Origin: Litoditis marina
Taxonomy: Eukaryota; Nematoda; Chromadorea; Rhabditida; Rhabditidae
Assembly (NCBI GenBank): GCA_964036275.1
Contig: OZ038434.1
Coordinates: 5,292,560 to 5,356,559, forward strand
DNA length: 64,000 nt
Direction of reading: 5' to 3'
The position numbers were made by a program, and so were the translations under genes. The notes under the pieces were generated by a model. That model saw nothing but the letters and a program-made list of their open reading frames with translations, did no database searches and was not told the DNA's origin. Shown piece after piece: positions 10,601-22,416 of this stretch (positions within the stretch are counted from its first letter, which is position 1; every line of letters starts with the position of its first letter).

Positions 10601-13600
10601 CCGAAAAGTTTTTAGATAAAACACAGCGGGAATGAGCTAACTCTATATATACTTCACAGAGTGGTATGGCTATCAAGGAGGAAAGAGAAAAACATAGAGG
10701 AAAGAAGGGTGGGAGAGAGACGAATGCCGTGGTTCCTACCTACTGCGTTACCGAATTTTTCACAAGCTCTACAGAAAAGCAACGAATTGGTCCATCCACG
10801 TAGCACGTTAGGCCCAACTTTCATGGAAAACACTTCGTCCAGAAAAAATTGCTCGAAGTCGATGCTGTACATTTCGGTTCGAGCCGCTGTGTTTTACATT
10901 AATTCTATAATTCAGGTAAGACATGCGACTTCACTCCAATATTGCTGATAGGTTTCACGTGATATTGATTCGAGTTAATTTTCAACTGACCTTCACACAT
11001 ATATTCGTTTATCCGAGGCCAGTCTGCTGTTGTTAACATTTCCGCCAGTTCGGGCGAAATACAAAAAGAGTCGGCGTTATCATAAAAGTCAGTTTGATAG
11101 ATATTGCTGATATTATATAGTTTGGGAAAAAAGGTGGACAGATACCGATTTTCATAAATCTGTACGTTAGTGGCCGAATCTGAAGAAATTGTTTTTGCCG
11201 ATAAAATACGCCTTCGTTTCGAGTTGCAGTTTCATCATGCAGTGTTTCGGTGGTAGCTCGCAAACCACCAGCTCTGGCAAAATACAAAAAAAGTCGGCGT
11301 TATCATAAAAGAGAAAATTTTGCTCAATAATTTTTCACGTTTCGCTGTTCATGAACGTCGTCATCAGGCCGATTATCAGAAACAAATAGCTTGAAACTGA
11401 GTTTGAGAAAATGTTAGGTTCATCACACGAACCAACAAATATTGTACAACCGTTCCTGCTGAGGTTTTGACCAACCTCCTTCAATTGTCTCCAGACTTCC
11501 AAAACACGACAAATCTACGAGATTGCTACCAATGATACTCAAACCACCGTAGATGATCTTCACTGTTCCGAACTTTCTCAACAGCAGTTCTGAAGAAAAC
11601 TGATCAAAGACCACGGACTCGGAGTGAAAGTCTTTGGAACAGATCGGGAACCAACTTGAGCAGAGAGTTAGATTCGGGCTAGCGGCTCGTTTAACTATTT
11701 GATGATCAGACAGTATTATTACAGATTACTTTACGCGTTATGCTGCCATCCTTTTCGGACTCGATGTGGAGCAATAAACATAATTATTACGTGAAATTCC
11801 AATAAAAACGCGCACACGCATTGCGTCTAGTCGAGAGGAGTATGCAACTACTATCTGAAACTCAGGTTTGTTTATGGGTTCTTCAAGAGATCAATACTCT
11901 ACTACAGAGGTCGTATGCAGGATATATAGATGACTATCTGCGTCTAAAATCCACCGAAAATTCGGCGAAACCTTGGAGTCATAGTATCGAGTATGATTAC
12001 GCTGAATATAGGGAATGACCGAAGATAGATTGTAGTTTTTAGTTTGAATTAGGATACCTTCCGGTACTGCAGTGTATATGGAAATGTCACCAAATAGAGC
12101 GGGACAATTGTCAGGCAAGTAGCTAAGTGTCTCCACTGTCACGTGGTCGTCTATGTCACAACCTGAAGGAGGCAAACATCAAAGGCCACGGCTAATATTG
12201 TCGGGAAAGGTGATTTTGAATACATAATTGTTTTCAGCATATTTAAGTTAAGCACTGTTCATGTTATTATGGAATGCAAAGTTGAATTGGTTCTCCACGT
12301 CTCACGTAGTGCAAACAGTACATTCATGAGTGCGTCATAAAGAAAGTGAAAACCATAGAACCTAATGGAAAGATTTAATCAAAATCTCTGTTCACAAGCG
12401 ACAACTCACCGCAATCGACGAGATTTCTGAAAATGTCTCGTTTAGATTTGAAGAAGGAGTGAATTCGATCGCAGTACTCGGACATGTTGAGTTTCGGGTT
12501 GTCTTCTATCAAGATATTCTGGTAACCGGCACTCCAAGATGACCAACCGAGAGTCTCTAGGTTCGGGTTGTTCCTGATCATAATTATGCGATCTGAAAAT
12601 TGGAAGGCAAAAAAATTATTCGTGAATTCGCTCTACTCGGTCACATCAAACTATTCATTTTCTCCCAGTTATTAATGTTTTCTTGTTTTCACATATATGT
12701 CTGGTTTGGTCTAACATTATGTCTTTGGATAAAACTACTACTTTGTTTTCTCCCGAAATCCAGGTGCGGTACCAGTCTGCATTAGCTGGTGAGCACCTCA
12801 CGAGCATCATTCACGCACTCTCTCGCCTATTAAAGAACATGCCATACGAGACAGTAGGTAAAACGCGGAGGTTTGGCTCACGAGTTGCTTACCAGCTACT
12901 TCAGATTGCTACAGTGCCAGAACTCACATCCGTACTCGCTATAGACATATTTCATGTTTTTCAGGAACTTGAGGTCGGTGTAACTGGTGTTGACTACGAC
13001 CACAGACCCGTTCACCACCTCCAGGGATTCGAAACTCGAAACCAAGTCAGAATAGGGAACTGCATCGTCCAACAGAACAATGTCTCCGTACAGCGTTGTG
13101 CACTTTGAGTTGTATTTGGACAACTTTTTCGGAGTTAGTTCTTCGCTTATGTTGCAGCTTTTCTCGGCCAAGACTCCTAAGAATAGAAAATGGAGCGGTC
13201 AGAAAGAAGGATGATGTCATTGATTGACGTTGCTCGTTTTTTGTCACACGTCGTCACATGGAATGTGAATAGTTTAGGAACCTCACAGGTTTCTGCTATA
13301 ACCGCTGGTAATGAGTTCTGAACTTCAAGTCAATAAAGGTCCGAACATTTCTCAAAGAAATACGATGAACACTAGAAATACGACATAGCGTGTGCGTGAC
13401 CACGTGTTTCTGAGGGTTTCTGCAAGAAATGAAAACAATTTTCTCACCTCTCTGTCATGATAATGTGACTATTCAATTGAAAGATGAGGTAACTTTTCTC
13501 CGACGCCTCATTCTACCCTTACTTTTATTTACATACCAGCCTTTTTCAACCACAATTAAATTTTCTATTTTAAGTACCACTCTTGAAACACAATCAACAA

Positions 13601-13679
13601 GTTTTGATTTTACCGTTCCTTTTCAGAACTTCTCACCTTCAATGAAATAAAATAGAGTACACAAAACGAACAGCGCCAT
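7659..13679 (-). CDS. Secreted protein with three receptor-L-type repeats (irld-like), upstream copy
   Basis: Eleven exons give 509 aa in phase: 13679-13637, 13176-12928, 12592-12410, 12162-12058, 11589-11476, 11179-10991, 10886-10740, 10515-10291, 9692-9607, 9327-9195, 7714-7659. Exons 1-6 have exactly the lengths of those in the sister gene at 490-7250 (43, 249, 183, 105, 114, 189 bp), and the 86- and 56-bp exons also match. The signal exon reads MALFVLCTLFYFIEG. L-type repeats lie at about 20-158 (CNISEELTP..., GWSSWSAGYQ), about 160-293 (CDIDDHVTVETL..., LEMLTT-type end) and about 345-490 (YCNYRGNLTTLEDNCELLIG...). It ends ...DAPIQIG with no membrane segment. Between the second and third repeats, exon 10886-10740 encodes a linker (EMYSIDFEQFF...FCRACEKFG) that is longer than in the sister copy, where linker and third repeat share one exon. 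The 1.5 kb last intron carries a large inverted-repeat element. Confidence 0.8.
8129..8196 (-). pseudogene. tRNA-like sequence, left arm
   Basis: Read on the minus strand it starts GACCCCATAGCTCAGCGGCT (A-box-like) and has GGTTCAATTCC as B box, with CTTTTAC where an anticodon loop would be. The acceptor ends do not pair properly. It is similar to the tRNA-like segment on the plus strand at 8718-8787. Best read as a tRNA-derived SINE head. Confidence 0.4.
8718..8787 (+). pseudogene. tRNA-like sequence, right arm
   Basis: It starts GGCCCCATAGCTCAGTGGTT and contains the B box GGTTCGAGTCC and TTTTGG in the anticodon-loop position. The acceptor pairing is imperfect (GGCCCCA against TGAGGCA). It is the inverted partner of the segment at 8129-8196. 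Confidence 0.4.
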
Positions 13680-13855
13680 TATGGAATGAAAGAGAAATAA
13701 TGACTCAACTGGTAGCAATTGAGTTTCTTACGAGGGTTTTTCTCATTCTGCGGCATTTCAATTACTGATTATAATTGTTCGAGAATATAATGATTTTCAT
13801 ATGCGCAGAAATTCTTCGAACTGAGAAATTGCCGACAAGAGAAAGAAGAAAGGTA
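13680..13855 (-). promoter_or_regulatory. Upstream region shared by the two L-domain genes (upstream copy)
   Basis: Directly 5' of the ATG at 13679. It aligns with 7251-7445 with a few small gaps and keeps GGTAGCAATTGA, TTACGAGGGTTTTTCTCA, TTGTTCGAGAATATAA and the AGAGAAAGAAGAAAGG tract. This supports a whole-gene duplication including regulatory DNA. Confidence 0.5.
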
Positions 13856-14429
13856 TGTATATACTGTAAATCAATTGCATGGTCAAGTGAAACATGTTAA
13901 ACACAGCAGAACTCAGAAACGTGCACTGACAAAATCCACGATTCCTCATTAGAATGCTAGATTTACGTGACTATTCAATTTACTTGTAGTATACTGGATG
14001 TATGAAGAAATCAACATTTTAGTACTGTAGGGTAATAGAAATACTACCAATAGATTTGCTGAACAGTATTTTTTTCATCTCCGCTTCATTGAAGTTTCCA
14101 GTTCAGTTAGAAAAGAAGTAGAAACTTGAAAACAGAAAGGTCCTGTGTCGCTCTCAGAGGTGCGGAGTGCCAATTCATAAGTTTTTAAGGCGTTTTTATT
14201 CACTGAGCTTTTTAGATCTGAGAAATCACAAGAAATAGAGGCCGATCACCATTGTTGTTAGATTGGCACTATTGAAACACACTTTACCTATAGACAAAGG
14301 GTCTTGCCAGCATTAAATTTCAAATTTCACCTTTTCTTTTGTAAGTTTCCGGATCAGGAATGAAATACACACATGTTTGTGGTTTATTTGTTCATTCGCA
14401 TCTAGCACAATAGTACATGTGAATACTTG

Positions 14430-14831
14430 CTAATGGATTAGAGTTTTTCTGTTAGATTTTAATTGGCATCGAGCAGTTGATTGGAAGTCGTTGATTCGAG
14501 TAGAAATCACAGCAATTTTCAATGGATTCCTGTAAGAAAACCGTTCGAGATAAATAGTTAAGATCGCGTGAGTAACACAATTTCTATATTTTCTGGATCT
14601 CCAAAACGTTATCTCCAAAAACTCCGTTTCTCTGTCTTGTGAATGTGGTTTTATATAACTTACAACAAAGTACGAGTCCACAAAGAGCTCATTACTCTCG
14701 AGTTACGAATTCAGGTAAACATCACCAAGCATATTCACGGCACACAGAGACCCGAAGAGTTTTAATTTCGTCTACTGTGAATTTGTAGAGTTGTGATTTT
14801 ATGAAGATAGTACTGAAATTGGGATAAACGT
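14430..14831 (-). pseudogene. Decayed L-domain gene fragment
   Basis: Minus-strand translation gives TVDEIKTLR near 14760-14800 and KIAVISTRINDFQS near 14470-14515. These resemble two neighbouring parts of the third L repeat of the adjacent genes (TDSELYKLRTVRR and GQIVLISTNIRDLD). They are separated by about 250 bp and not in one frame. The similarity is short, so this is a tentative relic of a third gene copy. Confidence 0.35.
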
Positions 14832-15312
14832 TTCTGAGTATGGTTATGGCGTGCTTTTGTTTTAATATAAACACTTTTATCCTTCTGTCTACTGGTTTCT
14901 ACTGGTTCAATAAATATTCCTGTTTAAATTCTTATCGACAACTCAAACCACCCAATAAATTATCATCTTTCCCTGAACAAACACTCACCATATTTAATGA
15001 GTCTTTTTTGTTTCGTCCAACACATTGACAGGGTGCGAATGTTTCGCTTTCGGCTCTCTATTCGATTCTTTTTTCCCTTTCTGGAAAAACACTTTATGAT
15101 CTGATAGAGTAGGTTTATACTCTCAGTTCACGAATGAGATATCAGCATCTACAATCATAAAAAAGTTTACTGAAGCTTTAAACTGTTATATGCGAACTTT
15201 CCAAATCACGAATTATTCTACCTTATTCTACGGGTTGGTTTTGAATTCAAGATGAAACTGATTGCAGCAAACATACAGTACGTATAGAACGTGTCAATGG
15301 TCAGAAACTTAC

Positions 15313-15399
15313 ATTTTTTGTCTTGCGGGCATCCATTTCATTCTTTCTCTCGTCTTCCAATGCTATCTGCATCATACTAGTCCATGGAGAGGGATTGGG
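15313..15399 (-). CDS. Orphan exon, unknown protein
   Basis: An 87-bp open segment lies between a good acceptor (TTTTTTTCTGCAG) and a good donor (GTAAGT). It encodes 29 residues, PNPSPWTSMMQIALEDERKN and on, hydrophilic and helix-like. No neighbouring exon could be joined to it, and the next minus-strand gene upstream already ends at 16636. It may be part of a separate small gene or a relic. Confidence 0.3.
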
Positions 15400-16635
15400 C
15401 TGCAGAAAAAAATCGTGGCGATTTGGTTATACTTTTCGTCCTCAGATAGTTCCTAGTTAACCACTTTTGCCAGCCATATTTGTAGCGAACGAGTGTGTAA
15501 GGCAGAGACAGAGCGTCTGCAGTCTCATGGATCTCCATGCTCTCTCGCTTTTGTAGCAAGAAAATCCCAGAAAATAGACGCGAATGTTTTTGAGTTGGAC
15601 CACATGAGACTGTGGCGGTGTGCTAACATTCGGAGAAATCTCTTCAAAGAAAACCTAGATTTCGAAGTGTTTTCGCTTGTTGAAATACAGCAGTTAAAAT
15701 ATTCTTTTTTTTTGGCAAACGGCCATTTTGGACGATTGAAAGAGCTTCGGGTGTAAATTGGAACTGAGTTCATGCTCTTTCATTCCAGTAACGCAAGGTT
15801 TTCTTCGTGCGCTCAAATGGAGTTATAATAATCTGATTGAGTTAATGAAGTCTGATGCTGCGAGGGAACCTTGGGGAGAAAATAAACGTTTTATAGTAAC
15901 ATAAAAGTAACTCAAAATTCATAATGTGTGACTTTATGTATATTGAGCGCGTCTCCAAACAAAAAAAACAATTGAAAAATGCGAACTGGACTATCCCGAA
16001 CGCGTCAGTCGATTCGCGCATTATTTCGCGAGAGTTGTTTCTCGACAGAGTGTCCGATTAGAGAAATAGTATTATATACGCGCGTTCATTATGTTTATGT
16101 TGATTTGTTATGTTATGCTATGTTTTATTATGTTACATATTATGTTTTTGGAGACGCATATTGTAATATGACAGTTGGAATGTTGCCGCTTTAGATCGTA
16201 TGGTTCAAGAAACCGTTCCGCTATAATCTGAGTTTCACGAAAAATTTAAAAAGCTCAGAAGGGTTTTTCAATGTCTTCCCATAGACGATGAAAAAAATTT
16301 CTGATTGAAAATTTTTAAAATTTGCATAACATCAAGCAATAAAAAAAGTGGACATGAACATTTTCACCGTGACGCAACTTGACATGGTTCATTCACGTCC
16401 AGATTTATTTTTCATTTTTTAGTCTCTATTTGTGTTGTCGTATATGATGGAACGTTTTAAAAATGGTTGTGTAGTTCTATAGGCTATTTTGAGCACACCC
16501 CGTACGCAACTGCCCTATCGGTGTCATTACGTAAGCACCTTTTCTGACAAAACGAAGCAAGATCGAGATATAAAAGTATATATTTTTGATAATGGTTTTT
16601 CATTTGCCAAAAGGTTGTTAACTCATAAGTGAAAA
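15400..16635. other. Intergenic DNA with a dispersed repeat
   Basis: No supported gene. About 15530-15760 contains TGCATGCTCTCTCGCTTTTG-like sequence that recurs at about 21240-21340, so it belongs to a dispersed repeat. Around 16080-16150 the sequence is low-complexity TATG-rich. Confidence 0.4.
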
Positions 16636-19600
16636 TTAGAGCGGGACGAATTCTTTAAGTTGTCTGACCGTGGGGGTTCTCGGTCTGTGGAAGTTCTTCT
16701 TCTCGGCCGCCAACGTCTGTTGGACGAGTACGGCCACCTCGTCTCTGTCATCTGTAACAATTTGACGTTGCAAAAATTGAAAAAAAGCCCAGAAAATAGT
16801 GTGTGGTTTTTTTGTTGTATTTCGATCTGCAACGCTTGCGAACTACAAGTTAAACTGAGTGGGATCAAACTACAAACACAGCAGAATTCAGAACATGCAA
16901 TGTTTTCGTCTTCGACGTCTACATGGTGGTAATATAACCAGTACAAACACAATACTATCCATCATCAAGAGATGAATTATCAAGAGGTGCAGCTGGGCTC
17001 AACATTTTTTTAAGTGTTCTAAGTTCAGTCAGCAGAGGTTGAATGATTACTCTCTAGTCAAAGCTTTGGTCGGTTCAAAGCTCAGTAACCAGAATTTGGA
17101 TTACACGACAAACAACACGTGGTTCTGTCATTTTGATGAATGTGAAATATTTCCAACTTATTTCTCTCACCATAAAGCAGTGGGGCGACGCTCTTTCCAC
17201 CCCACATCAGGGGAAGGAAGTCAGAAATGGACAATACAGCGTCCAGGAGGCGAATAATTGCCTGAAAATAGGTTTTCCGTTTCAATCGAATCTGTGAGAT
17301 GAAAATTTTGTGAAGCATTCAGGTTAGCCGTTAAACAAGACATATGCACTTACCACTTACCATTACATGTACTCGAGTACGGAAGTGTTCCACGATGTAC
17401 GTGGAAATAAACCATAATGTGCTTCGTATACGTTCGTGGATGCATACAGTATGAACTAGTTAAACATAAATGTTCAAAGTTTCTATCACTAACTTTGCTA
17501 TCACTAGCTTTGGAAAACTTTGTTATTTTTCTACGCTGTGTCTTCTCTCATTCCCAACCAGAAAACAACAAAATGTTCCTCGATGTTTGTCCAAAAACCT
17601 GCGAGAAATAAAAACTATAGATCGTGGAACGTTCCTATTAAATTTGAACGCAAAGTATGTTTAACGACGTCTACTTTCATGCCACCTACATTGGTACTAT
17701 CGAGTAGAAATTCTCTCATTTCATCGTCGAAGTACAGTTCCAATTGGTTTTGTTCAAACATCAGTTGATGGTAGCACTTCTCCATCGCTTTTTGGAGCAA
17801 TGATATCACCTGGAATTTCACAGTGTGAAGAAAAGGAATAAACACTGAGTTCGGATCAAAACACGTAGGATAGAATGTTCCAACCTTTTTTCTACGTCTA
17901 CGTCCTGTATGATTGTGATGCAACTACAAATACACAGCACCACGTTTGGTTCACCACTAATACTAATGAATGAACTGTTGCAGTTAAAGGAGACCGGAGA
18001 GCAACATGGTTTCTGGTAAAGCTGATGTACTTACTTTTGATTGGACGCGTTGCGTGTCGCGCTGCATTGTCATGTGAATGTCACGTGGACTGATCAAACT
18101 AATATACAAGTTATTTGTGCTCTCTGATCTTAATACAGTTGAAATCAGCCCAAAACAAAACTTCTGCTCAAGTTGTGTTCCGGTCTCCTTTAACAAGACA
18201 ACAGTTGACCTGTAAAACACGTTTTAAAGCAACTTTCACGCTTAAGACTGCCGGAATCGCAATTCACCCCATCCGAAAGTTTCATCGAAATCTTTGTAAG
18301 ATGGCGCATTCTGTATATAATACTTTTCACAGTTAACTACCCTTCTATCACTCACAATATCAGAGGAAATTTACCTGAGAAGAAATTGGGTCCATGCCAT
18401 TCTCGAAAAACTTTCGAAGAACGAAATTTTCATCAGACATCAAAACTGATTCGAGCATGTTGTTCTGACGAACTTGGGACATCACCTGAAATCAAGCTCA
18501 AGAGTCTATAGATAATTCCAGTTGGAGGCACGCTCGAAAACGTTTCAAGTTGATCTGTTTCAATGTACTCGTAAACTGATACCATTCCGTTATAGTAATT
18601 CCATTTTCTGCGGTTTTCTGGATCGAACTTCATTTTAGATTTGGAATGTTTTACCTCGCCCACTCAAAGTTTCGGTCAAAGATGATATTCCGTTTCCTCG
18701 TCTAATTGATCTTTCTACTGCTATGAAATCCGAAGATTCTATGTCAACTTTTCATGTGCGGAAGTTCGAAACCCCCGAACAGCGAAAGGCCGGATTCCTC
18801 GCCAGACAATCGAAACGAGACGCCGCCCGAGCTGAGGTCACCGACCAAACTACAATTCCCATTCCCGCTGATGCCAACCTACAGACCGAATGGAGGTATC
18901 TGAACAACCTAGAGATATTGTTCCCGTTTCTCCAATTATTGATGTGTCTCCACTTCCTGAATTGTCCGAGTCATTTGCTTTGTTATCTCCAACCGTAAAA
19001 CCTGTTGAAACCGTTCCGGTTGAAACTCCTAACTTGGTTGCTCCTGCTGATTTTCCCGTGCCTTCTTCCTCTACAATTGATTCATCTGTACCCTCTCAGT
19101 CTGAAATTGTTTTTCCTGGTGGCTACAAACTACCTGCCGGTTTCATTGTCCCAGCTGACTTTGTGTTTAACCGGAAAATTCCGGATACTGTGGTCGCTTT
19201 GAATGAGATGTATGAGAATGGTGTTTCTATTAGAGATAGGTATGAATACTTCCGCTCTGTGTGTTCAACTGACCCAACCATTGCTGAAGCCATATCCCAG
19301 TCGTACTTTGATGTTTACGGTTTCCGTTACCATGTTTAACCCCACATTTCCCACTACAATAATACGACCTAGGTGCTCATAATCAATCGTTCCATTTTAA
19401 GAATAGGTTTTTCATGTATTTTTTTTTGTTAAAATCCATTCATCACGTACGTAATTTTGATTTAAGTGTTGTTGATGTCATTCTACATGGATAATGAATT
19501 ATTATTATTATTATTATTATAATGTGGTCGTGTCTATAATCTTACTAAAGATGAGCTTGATGAACCGCTCCTTCAGCTGTCCAGCATCTTTTTCGATAGC

Positions 19601-21536
19601 GGGAAGAATAACGAATCATTTCCAGATAATAAACCCGTCATATATTGTGACATTTTTCCCCGAACCGACTCTACACGAACCAAAATCGAACCAATTCTTC
19701 TCGAACCAGTTGGTTCGGTACAAAACACAACTACTTGCGTACTCAAACTGACAGGAAACCGAACCAAATCCCAATCAACGACTTTGATTCGAAGTATATA
19801 TTGTTTGATGGTTGCGCCATATATTGTTTGATGGCTAAGATGAACTCTCTACAACCCCAAAACTCACTCGACAAGCGACAAAAAACTTTGGATCCTTGGT
19901 CAGGTTCAGCATTTCTGCAGACTGCGACTCGCTTGCTTTCTCAAAAAAGCAGTGAAATAAAACAGAGATAAACATGGAATTGAATTTCTATAACTAGTTG
20001 ATGTATACAGTATGCCTATCACCAATATTCATTCTACAAAGTACAAGGTGAACTCGTAGCCTACTTTTTCAAGGCAAAAAAACCACTCAGAAAAGGTGGC
20101 TTATGTTGAAATACTCTAAATATTAAAAGAAGATCACATGAACTTCATCATGAGAACTTCATAAACATGCAATCAACTGTAGCGTACTGTAACTGTTAAT
20201 GTAGCGTGCATAGAATATACACTCATTTGGTCATAATCTCACCTTCAAGTCCTCTGTTTTCTCTGATTTCACTCTATCAATAAACTCAAACAGAAGTTTC
20301 TGCCGATTTTCAATACATTTAAAACACCAAGAATCCAGAACAGGAATACTTACCGGTGGGTCAAACTCGTCTTTCTCCGGAGTTTCACAGTTCTTTCTGT
20401 CCTCATTTTTCGGGTCTACCTGGAAGAGCGACCCTTCTTGAAGTTTTTTTTTTTATATATTAATATTGTAGACAACTCTAAGGTATGTGGAGTTTGAGTT
20501 AAGTTTTCCTTTCAACTTAGTTGGTTTGTCGATTTCAAGTTCCTAGTTTATTTCGAGCACCAAATATGTAGGCCACACCGTTTTGAGTCGAGATCAAACC
20601 CTTACCCATCAAGACATACAAAAAAAGAACCCAACGTTTTTCGTGATATCGCGTTTTTTCCACTCAGTTTCAGTTGTCAACGTCACATTAGTGTAGTTTG
20701 TTCAGTTTTTTCGTGAATGAAGTGAACCTCTTTTGGTAGATCTTTGATATCGTCTTTCCACCTGAGTTTCCCCTCTTTCATCCCAGCTATGGCTGGCCGA
20801 CTATCCTGGATGATCTCGAAAACGGTAACGCTTTCACGTGAACGCTCAGGTATTTTTTCATCTTTCCTGAAAGCAGATGTATTCAATACCATTGTGTTGT
20901 TATTACTGTTATTATTGTTAATACTGTTGGTATTGTAATACAATTACGGTTGGTTTTATTAAGTGTTCAGGTAAGATTACGGATGGACCTTCTTTGTAGT
21001 CTGCAATGTCTGCAATCAATTCAATACGCAAAATCTCACACGCCATTAGAAAATCTCACACGCTCACGAGAAACTTACTGCCGGGTTGTGAAATCATTTG
21101 CAACAGGACTAGGCAATATTCCAAGTTTGAATGATTGCATGCTCAGACAACTCCTTGCCAATGAGCAAGCCACTATTGTAGCGGCCTCGGCTAGGGAGTG
21201 TGCAAGTCTTAGAAACGCAGTGTTCTGCGGAGTCATCGACCTGCATGCTCTCTCGCTTTTGTAGCTTGCTAATCGCAGAAAATCGGCGGAAATATTTCTG
21301 AGTGGTTCACCATTTGTCCACGATGAAACTGCAAATGTTCAATCGCGTGTTTCGATCCCAACATTTTCAAGACCCGAACACCTGAACTAACCGAATAACA
21401 GGAGCTTCTGGTTTCCGCGGTTTTTCCTCCTTTACCTTCTTCCTCACATCTTGTTTCTCTTTACTTTCGTCTGACTTCTTCTTCTGCATTTTCGATTTGA
21501 ACATCTTGCGGATTGTGTCCTTTTTCTTTTTCAGGA
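16636..21536 (-). CDS. Unidentified multi-exon gene, 5' end missing, interrupted by a LINE-like element
   Basis: Exons with good splice sites and compatible phases are 21536-21382 (Lys-rich KKKKDTIRKMFKSKMQKKK...), 20419-20354, 20299-20243 (KLLFEFIDRVKSEKTEDLK), 18485-18375 (VMSQVRQNNMLESVL...), 17809-17690 (VISLLQKAMEKCYHQL...), 17261-17171 (AIIRLLDAVLSISDFLPLMW...) and a last exon 16751-16636 ending RQLKEFVPL-stop. Two further exons are likely but less certain: near 19590-19515 (LKERFIKLIFSK) and about 18650-18583 (KFDPENRRKWNYYNGM). A LINE-like fragment (18657-19515, plus strand) lies directly between these two and may have cut one of them. The first exon seen begins in mid-codon, and its upstream intron runs into the tRNA array at 21573, so the start is unknown. 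I do not recognise the family. The gene may be functional with a distant 5' end or may be a broken remnant. Confidence 0.5.
17983..18194. mobile_element. 212-bp MITE-like inverted-repeat element
   Basis: GTTAAAGGAGACCGGA at 17983-17998 is mirrored exactly at 18179-18194, in the intron between exons 18375 and 17809 of the unidentified gene. TTAA sits at both ends, which would fit piggyBac-type TTAA target duplication. The superfamily is a guess. No ORF of note lies inside. Confidence 0.5.
18657..19515 (+). mobile_element. 5'-truncated ORF1-only LINE-like element
   Basis: The sequence from about 18657 matches the second half of the element at 42283-43462, with an identical stretch around KFETPEQRKAGFLARQSKRD. 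The coding part (18723-19339) is broken: an early frame ends at 18998 and the C-terminal part is in another frame. After the coding part come 3' UTR sequence and an (ATT)n tail at 19494-19515. AATGT flanks on both sides could be a target duplication. It lies antisense to, and between, exons of the unidentified gene. Confidence 0.65.
18723..19339 (+). pseudogene. Broken ORF1-like protein of the LINE-like element
   Basis: The N-terminal frame (MKSEDSMSTFHVRKFETPEQ...) runs 18723-18998, and the C-terminal frame runs to a stop at 19339. A shift near 18890 separates them. The RNA-binding-like N-terminal half seen in the copy at 42335 is absent, so this is a truncated relic. Confidence 0.6.
20683..20945. 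other. Intronic ORF-like stretch with TTATTG-rich tract
   Basis: In the intron between exons 21382 and 20419. The minus strand is open for 86 codons (ending ...HEKTEQTTLM), and about 20893-20942 is a TTATTG/TTATTA-rich tract on the plus strand, like the tails of the LINE-like elements. I could not tell whether it is a retroelement relic or a skipped exon. Confidence 0.25.
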
Positions 21537-21573
21537 CTGAAACGGAGTATAGATTCAAAAATAATGCTGAACT

Positions 21574-21600
21574 ACTCCTTAACCACTCGGACATCGCAGC
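21574..21600 (-). pseudogene. Truncated tRNA-Ser fragment at the left edge of the array
   Basis: Only the first 27 nt of the tRNA (acceptor 5' strand and D arm) are present. The rest is replaced by intron sequence of the unidentified gene, so this marks the left junction of the array. Confidence 0.85.
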
Positions 21601-21790
21601 ACGTTTCATATCACCCATGCAGTAGGGATGTGTGTGGTTAGCCACTATTCAACGCTCGTAGGTTCGCCGAATATGAGACACTAAAAATGTTTTCAAATAG
21701 ATAGGAGCTCAAAAACAAATTTAGTTATGTGGAAAAAAACACAGTTCAGCTTCGTCCTAGAACAAGCGTTAGCACAAAATGTAAAAATAT

Positions 21791-21872
21791 CGCTGCGAGC
21801 AGGGTTCGAACCTACGCGGGCAATGCCCATTGGATTTCAAGTCCAACTCCTTAACCACTCGGACATCGCAGC
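21791..21872 (-). tRNA. tRNA-Ser(UGA) array copy 1
   Basis: Canonical copy, 272 bp to the next; 272-type spacer. Confidence 0.93.
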
Positions 21873-22062
21873 ACGTTTCCTATCGCCCATGCAGTAGGGA
21901 TGTGTGTGGTTAGCCACTATTCAACGCTAGTAGGTTCGCCGAATATGATACACTAAAAATGTTTTCAAATAGATAGGAGCTCAAAAACAAATTTAGTTGT
22001 GTGGAAAAAAACACAGTTTAGCTTTGTCTAAGAACAAGCGTTAGCACAAGATGTGAAAATAT

Positions 22063-22144
22063 CGCTGCGAGCAGGGTTCGAACCTACGCGGGCAATGCCC
22101 ATTGGATTTCAAGTCCAACTCCTTAACCACTCGGACATCGCAGC
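22063..22144 (-). tRNA. tRNA-Ser(UGA) array copy 2
   Basis: Canonical; its 3' flank reads ATATTTTCACATC, a T4 terminator. Confidence 0.93.
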
Positions 22145-22334
22145 ACGTTTCCTATCGCCCATGCAGTAGGGAGGTGTGTGGTTAGCCACTATTCAACGCT
22201 AGTAGGTTCGCCGAATATGATACACTAAAAATGTTTTCAAATAGATAGGAGCTCAAAAACAAATTTAGTTGTGTGGAAAAAAACACAGTTTAGCTTTGTC
22301 CTAGAACAAGCGTTAGCACAAGATGTGAAAATAT

Positions 22335-22416
22335 CGCTGCGAGCAGGGTTCGAACCTACGCGGGCAATGCCCATTGGATTTCAAGTCCAACTCCTTAACC
22401 ACTCGGACATCGCAGC
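22335..22416 (-). tRNA. tRNA-Ser(UGA) array copy 3
   Basis: Canonical; T4 terminator as in copy 2, so copies 2 and 3 are sister units. Confidence 0.93.

Noticed and set aside
12683..13108. 141-aa plus-strand ORF
   Set aside because: Its second half is antisense to the L-domain exon 12928-13176.
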